From the NCBI GenBank assembly GCA_034440615.1, contig JAOTOM010002697.1, forward strand, positions 1 through 64,000: a DNA stretch of 64,000 nucleotides. The letters run 5' to 3'. The notes under the pieces are model-generated. The model was not told the origin of the DNA and searched no databases. It saw only the letters and a list, made by a program, of their open reading frames with translations. This document shows, one piece after another, positions 36,393 through 46,254 of the stretch (within the stretch, counting starts at the first letter, position 1; each line of letters begins with the position of its first letter). The DNA is from Ashinkailepas kermadecensis. Lineage: Eukaryota; Arthropoda; Thecostraca; Neolepadidae. Both the position numbers and the translations under genes were made by a program.

Positions 36393-37950
36393 GCGGCCCT
36401 ATCGCCGGTGTATAAGTTGTACTGTCGCCGGTGTATAAGCCGCCCTGTCGTCGGTGTATAAGTTGTACTGTCGCCGGTGTATAAGTTGTCCTGTCGCCGG
36501 TGTATAAGCCGCCCTGTCGCCGGTGTATGAGTGGAACTGTCGCCGGTGTATGAGCCGCCCTGTCGCCGGTGTATGAGTGGCACTGTCGCCGGTGTATAAG
36601 CCGCCCTGTCGCCGGTGTATAAGCCGCCCTGTCGCCGGTGTATGAGTGGCACTGTCGCCGGTGTATGAGCTGCCCTGTCGCTGGTGTATGAGTGGCACTG
36701 TCGCCGGTGTATGAGCGGCCTTGTCGCCGGTGTATGAGTGGCACTGTCGCCGGTGTATGAGTGGCCTTGTCGTCGGTGTATGAGTGGCACTGTCGCCGGT
36801 GTATGAGTGGCACTGTCGCCGGTGTATGAGTGGCCTTGTCGTCGGTGTATGAGTGCACTGTCGCCGGTGTATGAGTGGCACTGTCGCCGGTGTATGAGTG
36901 GCCTTGTCGCCGGTGTATGAGTGGCACTGTCGCCGGTGTATGAGTGGCACTGTCGCCGGTGTATGAGTGGCCTTGTCGTCGGTGTATGAGTGGCACTGTC
37001 GCCGGTGTATGAGTGGCCTTGTCGCCGGTGTATGAGTGGCACTGTCGCCGGTGTATGAGTGGCCTTGTCGCCGGTGTATGAGTGGCCTTGTCGCCGGTGT
37101 ATGAGTGGCATTTTCGCCGGTGTATGAGTGGCCTTGTCGCCGGTGTATGTGTGGCCTTGTCGCCGGTGTATGAGTGGCCTTGTCGCCGGTGTATGAGTGG
37201 CCTTGTCGCCGGTGTATGAGTGGCACTGTCGCCGGTGTATGAGTGGCCTTGTCGCCGGTGTATGAGTGGCCTTGTCGCCGGTGTATGAGTGGCACTGTCG
37301 CCGGTGTATGAGTGGCCTTGTCGCCGGTGTATGAGTGGCACTGTCGCCGGTGTATGAGTGGCACTGTCGCCGGTGTATGAGTGGCACTGTCGCCGGTGTA
37401 TGAGCGGCCTTGTCGTCGGTGTATGAGTGGTACTGTCGCCGGTGTATGAGTGGCACTGTCGCCGGTGTATGAGTGGCCTTGTCGCCGGTGTATGAGTGGC
37501 ACTGTCGCCGGTGTATGAGTAGCCTTGTCGTCGGTGTATGAGTGGTCCTGTCGCCGGTGTATGAGTGGCACTGTCGCTGGTGTATGAGTGGCACTGTCGC
37601 CGGTGTATGAGTGGCACTGTCGCCGGTGTATGAGTAGCCTTGTCGTCGGTGTATGAGTGGTCCTGTCGCCGGTGTATGAGTGGCACTGTCGCCGGTGTAT
37701 GAGTGGCACTGTCGCCGGTGTATGAGTGGCACTGTCGCCGGTGTATGAGTGGCCCTGTCTCCGGTGTATGAGTGGCACTGTCGCCGGTGTATGAGCCGCC
37801 CTGTCGCCGGTGTATGAGTGGCACTGTCGCCGGTGTATGAGCCGCCCTGTCGCCGGTGTATGAGTGGCACTTGTCGCCGGTGTATGAGTGGTCCTGTCGC
37901 CGGTGTATGAGTAGCCTTGTCATCGGTGTATGAGTGGTCCTGTCTCCGGT
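36393..37950. repeat. 23-bp minisatellite, ~67 copies
   Basis: The unit is CACTGTCGCCGGTGTATGAG plus TGG, with CTTGTCG, CCTGTCG and AAGCCG variants. Because 23 is not a multiple of three and the unit has no stop in any minus-strand frame, each array frame reads through all three phases with a 23-residue period. This gives spurious ORFs of 678, 524 and 459 codons. Confidence 0.96.
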
Positions 37951-40900
37951 TTCGGGAGTGTCTGTCACCAGCGTTATGTGTCGGGTCATCAGTGTTATCG
38001 CCCTCGATTGGTGGCTACGGCGTCTAGCACGATGGCATCCAATATTGCGCTCCAGGTATATCGGAGATATAACGGCGGACGTCGCATCGAAGACACCCGA
38101 TGGAGCGATTTGTGTTTCCCTCACTTGTGTAGACTTTGTTCTGCTGTCAGTGTCGCGATTTCTCCTCGGTTTTCCTTCCCGGATATTACGAAAAAGCAAG
38201 CAAGGAGCATGAAAAGAAAACAGCATCTGCGTCCCCATTTGGAGAGCATGATCCTCTTTGGTTCGGGTCCTGGAGTAGCGTACAGCGCCTTGCCATTACC
38301 TTCCAGGGTGGTTTCTTCTCGGGAGTCGGCCACGTTTGACCGTTGGGACGGCTTGCGCCTGTCGCCGTCGGCGTCTGAACAACTTGACGGTTCTGTGATC
38401 GTTACGGTCCGGGCGGGCCCAGTAGGCGGGCTCTGTGTAGTCGCAGGTGATGACGTGGTCCGGCTTAGTGGGCGGGTTCCGTGGGCAGGTCCAGTGGGCG
38501 GGGCTTGTGCGGTACGTGGGCTGAGGTCCAGTGAACCGGGCCGTGCTATCGCAGGTGATGCCGTGGTCTGGTCTGGTGGGCGGGTGGTCCTGTGGGCGGG
38601 GCCCATGCTGTCGCAGGTGATGCCGTGGTCTGGTCTGGTGGGCGGGTGGTCCTGTGGGCGGGGCCCATGCTGTTGCAGGTGGTTCCGTGGTCTGAGCGCG
38701 CAGGGGCTGGCCACGTCCTGTCCTATCGCCCTGTCGATCAGTAATGCGTTTTTAATTGGCGTGGGACAAATCACCACCTGGTGCGCGACGTTGCGTCGGC
38801 CTGCTGGGTCGTTTCGTCACACTTACCACCCTGGCACCGGGTATTTGAAGGTTTTCGGCGTCGCCGGCTAATTAATGACTTCTCGGTGGTGGTACGGCAA
38901 TTGGAGTCGTCTTGTCACCGAGTCACCAGCGTGGTATAATATCGTCTGGTCATCAAGTTACCTTTGTGGTATGGTGACGGATGCAGGCACTACGTCTGCA
39001 ACGTGGAATGATGACGGATGCTGTCACTACGTGACCAGGGTGGTGTGATTACTGATGCTGTCACTACGTCTCCAGCGTAGGTGTTGGTTGGGATGCGCGG
39101 CGATGATGTTGGCGCTGCGGTGGCAGGTGCTGCCGGCCGTCCCCGAGACGAAGCTGGAGGTTGCTTCTCCGTGGTGGATCTGGTTGTCGAGCGGTGTCGC
39201 GATCGCTATGGTCTTCCTCCGATCTGGAGAGACTCAGGAATTAATGTCCGTTCGGAACGAAGCCGCCTCCGACTCCTCACGTCCACAGCGAGGGCCTACA
39301 GCCTCCTCAGATCCGAAGCGCGGCCTCCTTTGGCTCCTCAAGCCTGGAGAGCAGTCTTGTCAGGCTCGGGACGGGGTCTGCTCCGCGCCAGGAGCCGCCG
39401 CCTGTGCCGGCACGACCGATCTGGAGGCAGCCGGCCGTGCTGGGCGGCTCGCCGCGCCTGAGCCGTCCATTGTCGGTGCGCCGCGGCGCGGCAACTCCAG
39501 TCAGCCGGCACGCCGGCTCTGCCGACACGCTGGTAATCATTCCCAGGGGTGCGACTGAGGCCGACGACACCGACTCAAGTGGGCCACACGTCGCCCCAGC
39601 TCCGCTCCCGCTGCTGCCCCACCCCGCCCCCTACTCGCATTAGCGTGATCGATCTGGATGCACGGCTTCGCTGGTAATATGCTCTCCAAGATAGACCCAT
39701 CGACGTGCACCGATGGTTTCAGTTGTGTCAATCATTGGTATTCGGTCACTTGCGAACACGTTTTTCTCTTCCGCTGATTTCCTTTCCACTCATGACACAA
39801 AACGTACCTCCCTCCCTTTCCCTACAGAACCTTGCAGCAGAACCTCCTCCAACACATCTGAGAGTGTCCCCCAGCCCCCATCCCCATCTTCCAGTGATCG
39901 CCGCACCACCCATTCAATGACATTCCCTCATTCCTTTAGCATTGCTAGGGGGGGGGGGGCGGAATCTGACTGGCTCGGACGGTGGGCCCACAATCGCCAG
40001 TGAGCCCCCACCTCCAGATAAAAAAAATAATCGTTTCGTGAGACCCTACTTCTAAACATTATATGCATTTGACACAACATTTTGTATCTTTTGTTTTACT
40101 TTCCTTCGTTCCAAAATTCCACCCCATTGGATGGCTCACTTTGCACAATGCCTTGCCGTTCGTACCACCACCCCATATAATCAATCCAGCAAAGCGCCTC
40201 CAATGCAGGCTGAAGTCAGCGATTTGGTTATACATCTGCTATTAGGCGTTTGTTGTAGTTGACGATCAGCCAGGACAGCCACACATGTAGGCTGTTGCTA
40301 CTATATGAAGGCTTTATTTCACCTTTCATCGAATGGCGTATGCAGCGCCAAGTCAGCTTCATTGAATTGTTTCGTCGGTGTGGCCGCTGCAACGACGAGA
40401 TCCCTCGCTACATCGTGCAATTGAGTGCAGTGTATCATAATGTACTACCACGCGGGCACGACAGCTTTTACTATGATACCATTTGTGCTACAAAGCTTTA
40501 TCGTGCGGTGGCAGTTCTGAATGACGAAACTCATTGGAGTTTATAGTGGTCGTTCTTCAAGCCACTCTGTGTCTTATTGTGACGAATGCCACCCGTTGAA
40601 GGAGGCTACAGATGTTCGTAAATCATCTTGACAACGACTGGTGAATTGTGTGTTTGTGTGTTATCGTTTGCTGCATGCTTCACATGCGATGTTGTGTTCC
40701 AACGGAATGGCAGTTACAGTGCCGGTCTGTGTGGACTGCTTAATGAATGGATGTTGTCCGGTGAATTTGTGCTAGTTTTTTTTAGACCACACATGCCAAC
40801 GGTAAGCACTTCCGGCTTTGGAATGCTAAACATAGCTAATGTGGCGGTCGACGTTTTGTTGGCCACATAGCGTCGTACACTGTCATGTATGGGAGCTGAG

Positions 40901-41086
40901 ACAACAGCGTGTAGCTGCTGCTGTCTCGGCTGGAGAAGTGGTGTGCAGCCTGTGTTCGGCTGTTCTGCTGATGTTCAGCTCCGTGTTACAACAGGTCCTG
41001 CAGTCCAACTTCCTGTGATGGCAGGTCCTGACGTTCACCCCTGTGCGACGACAGGCTCTGACGCGGCCGTGGCGCCCCTGTTGCAG
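37951..41086. other. Presumed exd intron upstream of exon A
   Basis: Mostly unique apart from the 60-bp repeat and decayed TCACCAGCGTGGT-type motifs (about 38900-39080). A 12-G run lies at 39948-39959. The GC-rich 167-codon + frame at 39055-39558 has no recognisable domain. The preceding exd exon was not found here. Confidence 0.5.
38553..38690. repeat. ~60-bp repeat, ~2.3 copies
   Basis: GGTGATGCCGTGGTCTGGTC, TGGTGGGCGGGTGGTCCTGT and GGGCGGGGCCCATGCTGT repeat. Confidence 0.85.
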
Positions 41087-41343
41087 TGATAAACCTGCGC
41101 AACACACAAGAGGAGGAGCCGCCCGACCCGCAGCTGATGCGGCTCGACAACATGCTGGTGGCCGAGGGTGTGGCCGGCCCGGAGAAGGGGGGCGGCGCCC
41201 CGGCGGCCGTCAACGCCAGCGCCGCGACGGCGGCGGCCGGCGGCGCCGCCTCACAGGAGGGCACCATCGAGCACTCCGACTACCGCGCCAAGCTATCGCA
41301 GATCCGGCAGATCTACCACCAGGAGCTGGAGAAATACGAACAG
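41087..41343 (+). CDS. exd: extradenticle/PBX internal coding exon (end of PBC-A, linker, start of PBC-B)
   Basis: This is an internal exon of the PBC-class TALE homeodomain protein Extradenticle/PBX, a nuclear DNA-binding cofactor of Hox proteins that also binds Homothorax/Meis. The translation contains [20 protein letters not shown], then [11 protein letters not shown], an Ala/Gly-rich linker, and [20 protein letters not shown] followed by LEKYEQ. These are hallmark blocks of the PBC domain, and the Ala-rich linker is in the expected place. The acceptor is TTGCAG at 41081-41086. The first two bases finish a split Val codon, giving V-I-N-L-R where relatives have V-L-S-(L/I)-R. The exon ends ...GAACAG with donor GTGAGC at 41344, phase 0. 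It is 257 nt, i.e. 85 whole codons plus the split one. The preceding exon, expected to encode the conserved CHRMKPALF...CEIKEKT block, was not found upstream in this window. The Ala linker differs from fly Exd as I remember it, which is normal for that segment. Identification is very secure; exact boundaries rest on splice consensus and family alignment. Confidence 0.96.
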
Positions 41344-41388
41344 GTGAGCCACGGCTGCCAACCGACACAGTCCGCTCAGATCAGATCA

Positions 41389-41431
41389 GATCCGGCAGAT
41401 CTACCACCAGGAGCTGGATAAATGCGAACAG
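41389..41431 (+). pseudogene. Duplicated 3' end of the exd exon with a second splice donor
   Basis: Bases 41301-41343, the last 43 nt of exon A, are repeated here 88 bp downstream. 41 of 43 positions match, and the copy is again followed by GTGAGC (41432). The two changes are GAG to GAT and TAC to TGC in the copied codons. Sequence past the donor is duplicated too (CCACGGCTGCCAACCGACAC follows both), after a 16-bp insertion in the second copy. The offset of 88 is not a multiple of three. If the distal donor were used, the reading frame from exon A would run into TAA at 41419-41421. It is either a non-functional duplication or an alternative donor that makes a truncated message. Confidence 0.85.
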
Positions 41432-41459
41432 GTGAGCGCCGCCGCTGCCAGCCACGGCT

Positions 41460-41690
41460 GCCAACCGACACAGTCCGTTCAGATCAGATCACGCTGGCCA
41501 CAGCTTCCGTTCGATATCGTCCGCTCAGATCAGATCAGATCCGACGGATCATGCTGGTCACAGCTCCCGTTTGATACCGTCCGCTCAGATCAGATCAGAT
41601 CAGATCCGACAGATCACGTTGGTCACAGCTCCCGTTCGGCGCCGTCCGCTCAGGTCAGATCAGATCCGACAGACTGTTCTGGTTGACGAC
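41460..41690. repeat. ~64-bp repeat in the exd intron, ~3.5 copies
   Basis: The unit runs CCGTCCGCTCAGATCAGATC, AGATCCGACAGATCACG, TGGTCACAGCTCCCGTTCG. The GATCCG(G/A)CAGATC core matches the coding sequence at 41301-41312, so the array appears seeded by the duplicated exon end. Confidence 0.85.
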
Positions 41691-44600
41691 AGCTTGAGTG
41701 GTACGCACATGTGCTCCGCCAGTGTAGCCGTCAGACATTTGTAGGCTGGCGTGGCCGTCCTGTGGTCTGTGACGTGTGCAGTCGCTCGGGCCTTGACCGC
41801 CACCGCCGTGGCGAGCCGAGAACATCGCCGGAACAGGAATACGGATTATGGGGCCACGACTCTGGGCAGGTACCGCTTTCGCCGCTGTTCCTACGGACAG
41901 TAACAACATCAAGTCAGCTTATGTTTAACACAAATGCTACACGGCGACATGTGGTAGACACTTGTAAGCAAGTTCAGGTGCTCAATTCTACACACGTTCG
42001 AGAATGCCAGACTTGGAAGGACATAAGGCTCGAATAGCGAAACAAGAGATTTGACAGCGTCTTGGAGGCGTGAACGGCCCAGCTCTGTGTTGAAAATAGA
42101 AAGAAAAACAAATACAATTATTCAGCTAATATAGCACTAAGTGCCAGGAAATGTACAGACCTTTCAAACCCTTGCGTTCACTTTCCCTGAGGCCGCTCGT
42201 GTAGTCAAAGCACTTGCCATCCGGTCGGTACATGGAGGCACTGGCGTCATCATCTTCAGTTTCCAGGTGGGGTCCAACCACAGTGGTGTAGAAACAATTT
42301 TCAAGCGAGAGGGATAGCACCGTGCCTGTCCTCTGTTCCTCATCCTCTCCTCGCTTATCGCAAACACTCGGATTTCGGAACCTTGGTTTTCATCCCAACA
42401 TTTTTTGCTTTATTTAATTGTCAACATGTTTAATTCAGCTGCTCGAAAGCTCAGCCTCTGCTCTTTCCAGGTTCTTACGCTCATGTTTAACCCATACATA
42501 AGCAACTAACCCCTCACCGTGTTTCCTCGGTCACAAAATGGCTTGTTAATATGCTGGTCGCATACTTTTTTAACCGTTGCTAGTTGGCTTTCCTGCCGTA
42601 CCAATGGCAATTGCTATTGCTGGTTGTTGCTATGGAGAAAACATTCTATTCAACAGCTGGCAACCAAAGTCGCAACGAAGATGATCGTTCAAGCACAAGC
42701 ATGGAGTAGGATAAAAATAATGTTTGCCATTTTGTAATGCATAATGCTATAGAATAGCTGCACAACCCTGTCAAAGGTTAAAAAAAATATATATATTGAG
42801 AAAAAAGGTAGCATATCTTTGCAGACAGATCACACACAGGCGGCCCCACTCGTCGGCAACACCGCGGCCCATGGTGGCATTGACCTCGACGGAGACCCGC
42901 CCGGAGAACCCTTGGCGGAGCCCTGGGGCGAGTCCATCCATCCAATTCACTCGGATCATTCGCATGTGACACCATAGAGTGGTGCTGAATTGTGATCATT
43001 AATGGTATCGTACTGGAAGGGTCGAACACATGCATCTCCACTACTGTATAGGCTGGCTCTCTCAACAAATATTTGGCAACGTTCTTGCTTCAAAAAAGCT
43101 TGTGCCCTGCACAGGCTGTACTGTACAGGCTGGTTCGGGAGTGACTGCCAGTTTCGTGGGATACCTCGATTGGTGTTGTACCAGTAATGCTATGTATGTG
43201 AGCCCTCTCCTGCATTCAAACATGGAATATAGCGCTTCGTGTTGCGATGCAACGCACTGAATTAAGCACATAATAAACCGTACTGGGTGCGTGTCCCATG
43301 ACAAAAAGAAGCATGATCACTCATCCGACAAGAAGCACCACTGACCGGGTAGCAAGGAGCTGTCATCACGATAGTATCAGTGCAACACCATGCCGCACTC
43401 ACTGGACGCAGCACAACTGGCGACCATTGGACGTGGCGCAGTGTGGGCACAGTGTGGGCACTGTGTGGGCACTGTGTGGGCACAATGTGGCCACAGTGAT
43501 GTCAGTGGATGGCGGAACAGCAGGGACGCCGCGCCGTGGCGTAGCGACAGCTTCCGACATTGACTGTTAAACGACCTCGGGCGTGGCCGACGTCCCCCTC
43601 AATCAGAACGCTCCGATATCGATGACGATGTTATCAGCGTGCAGGATCGTAGATAACTGGAGCGAAAGTTGTGGAGTGATCCCTCGGCGTCCAGAAATGT
43701 GCACTCTGACCTCGGCCTAGTGTCTCCAGGTTCGCGTGGCTTTGGAACGGCTGACAATGGCCGCCGCGTTCTCCAGGACAAACGGTAGCGTCCTGTCCGC
43801 ATGTAATCCACCATTCGTTATGAGGCGGCGTTTTACGAGGCCTCGCTATCGGCTGGTGCATCTGGCCGCCCCATATGGCAGCCGGGCGTCGTGGCACCAG
43901 GTGGTGCGGTCTGCCGTGCGGAAGTGCCTCTGCATCAGCTGTTGCGGCCCGCGCCGCGTGCTGCTGACGGCAGCTGACAGCGGTATATCGGGCCTGAGTG
44001 TCCGCCACTTTTGCCATACGTTGCTGCCACGACGTGTGGCCGCTGGCCGGTCGGCGGCGGCGGCCGCTAATGCCGCTTTATGGCCGCGACATTGATTATA
44101 ACGGCGGCGTCGGCTGCGTGAATTTATCGGCCGATAGTAAAAGTTTCGCCGTCGGCGGATTACCTGGGGTCGTACCGGCGTCGTTACCTGTGTCGTCCGG
44201 AGAAAAACGGGGTCGTTTGTGAGGGCCGGTCGAGGGAGGTGGGAAGGGGAGGACGGTGTCGCAGTCGGGACGATTGGATTCGGTGACCGCATGGTAGAGG
44301 TGTCCATTGTCTCAGGCTCTGCTTCACCCATGACTCTCCAAAACAGCCAGCCAACCTCGCACAAAATATGTAGGTAGATTTGGGCTGTGACTGCGGCTAC
44401 GGCCAAGGGATTTCTGACAGTTGAATTGTTATTTCCACGATGTCAAGTCATCATATAAAACGCTGAATATTTCCTGAGTTGTTATTTGCCTAACGAACTT
44501 TAAAAAGAACAACCAGAGCATACATATCCCTACTTCAAAAAAGGTCACGCGCCCTCGTATGCTCACTTCAAAGCATTGAAAATTTCACACATCTAGGATT

Positions 44601-45004
44601 ATTACTTACATGTCGTGTATTTTCAAAGTAGTAGCAGACATCGAGTAGAAGTAATTCCTTCAGTTAGGCGCATGAGTTCCGCAAGTCGTGAGGTGACCCT
44701 CTTAGGGTCAAACTACGTCAGTGACCTCAACTGACCTCGGATTACGTTTTGGACAACCGTGCATCACAGCATACTTTGGTAGACATGCACTACCTTTACG
44801 AGCTGAATTCGAACGAGCTTTACGAATGGGCTATTTTCCCCTGGGAACCCCGAGAGATCATTTGAAACAGTTTGCACGTTGCTGCAAATCACGCATGATG
44901 TGACGTGCGCGAGTTTGGTCTGACATGATATGCTGAACCGTACTGCTGACCCATGACACGAAATCAGATATGACTTCGATATATTTGTACGAATCTTAGC
45001 AGCA
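41691..45004. other. exd intron, largely unique
   Basis: Two minus-strand stretches (42126-42320 and about 42800-42965) read like protein but lack good splice context. The 43900-44230 part is CpG-rich and unique. No gene called. Confidence 0.45.
43436..43495. repeat. 12-bp repeat, ~5 copies
   Basis: GTGTGGGCACTG / GTGTGGGCACAG. Confidence 0.9.
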
Positions 45005-45600
45005 CTCAGTGGCGTTCTGAGGGGGCAAGAAAGGACATTTTTCGTCCACCCCCTGAGAGATGGTGGGCTCCAAAGTATCTCGCTGGGGCTCTGATAAATT
45101 GCGCCTAAGCTCCGAAAGATCACTTGGAGCCCCCACAAATTGCGTCCAGGACCACAAAATTTGTATTGTGACTGGATAGCGACCAAGTCCGCCCCACTGG
45201 CGAAGTCAGGACCCCGAAAAAAAAAAATTCGTGCCCGAGAAATCGTTCTACAGCCTCAGAAATCGTGTCCGACCCCCCACACACACACAAAACAATCGCG
45301 TAGGGACACGAAGAAACATACTGGAGTCACGAAACGAAATATCGCCGGGGCAGCAAAGATATCGCACCGTGGGCCAGAAAAAGTCGAGCGGACTCCCCCC
45401 TCCCGCCCCCCAAAAAATCATGCCGGGCCGAAAAAGCGGCCCGGGCTCCGAAAAAAAATCAGAAGAGGTTCCGAAAAATCGCAACGAACCGATGAAACTC
45501 GCATCGGGCCCTGGGAACTCACGTCAGGAACCGTAAAATCTCGCCGTCCCCCAAGAAATCGCGTTGGAGCCGCCACAAATCGCACCGGGCCGCAAAATGC
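45005..45600. repeat. Highly degenerate ~25-30-bp repeat zone
   Basis: AAATCGCG / AAATTGCG followed by GGGCCCC or GGAGCCCC recurs with A-runs at irregular spacing. It looks like an old, decayed minisatellite. Confidence 0.6.
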
Positions 45601-46046
45601 CTAATAACCATTTCAACTTGCAATGTATTCGATGTTTTCTGAATGCAAACTACCTCGCAATGCATAACGATGCTTTTGCTTCTGACAACGCAGGCGGATC
45701 CAGGAGCGAGGAGAACGATAATTTCCCATTCTCTAACGTTGGCGTCTCGATGAACAAGTTCAAGCAAGGAAACGAGTTCGGTATTGAGCAACACACACTG
45801 CATTACAATGAATGCCTTTGGACCCCTGGCGCATACAAATGCTGCGCTTTAGATGCGCCAGTGGTTACAATAATGCAAATACACGCCAGTGCGCTGAGCG
45901 CTACGTCCCACAACTCAAAATGGCCGATGGCCTCTTCAAATGCTCACACCTCGTACAGGAAAAACGACCAACACCGAAACGATAAGAATGAGTCGGATCG
46001 CCGCTCTGCTGGACGGCGGTTTTGTTGCGGCCGAATTTGGCGCAAC

Positions 46047-46254
46047 TGACTTGCCACGGTCCAACGGTCGGCTGACTTGCCACGGTCCAACGGTCGGCTG
46101 ACTTGCCACGGTCCAACGGTCGGCTGACTTGCCACGGTCCAACGGTCGGCTGACTTGCCACGGTCCAACGGTCGGCTGACTTGCCACGGTCCAACGGTCG
46201 GCTGACTTGCCACGGTCCAACGGTCGGCTGACTTGCCACGGTCCAACGGTCGGC
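46047..46254. repeat. 26-bp minisatellite, 8 identical copies
   Basis: ACTTGCCACGGTCCAACGGT then CGGCTG, with essentially no variation. Expansion is very recent or homogenised. Confidence 0.96.

Noticed and set aside
36202..38238. 678-codon minus-strand ORF (and 524- and 459-codon ORFs in the other frames)
   Set aside because: Entirely explained by a 23-bp tandem repeat whose unit lacks stops in all three minus frames. Three overlapping long frames cannot all be genes and none has a domain.
39055..39558. 167-codon + strand ORF upstream of exd exon A
   Set aside because: GC-rich composition with three competing open frames and no known motif.
41083..41093. GCAGTGATAAA at the exd exon start, matching the MITE end CAGTGATAAA
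   Set aside because: It overlaps the acceptor and the conserved V-I-N-L-R codons of exd; no inverted partner or target duplication, so the match is taken as chance.
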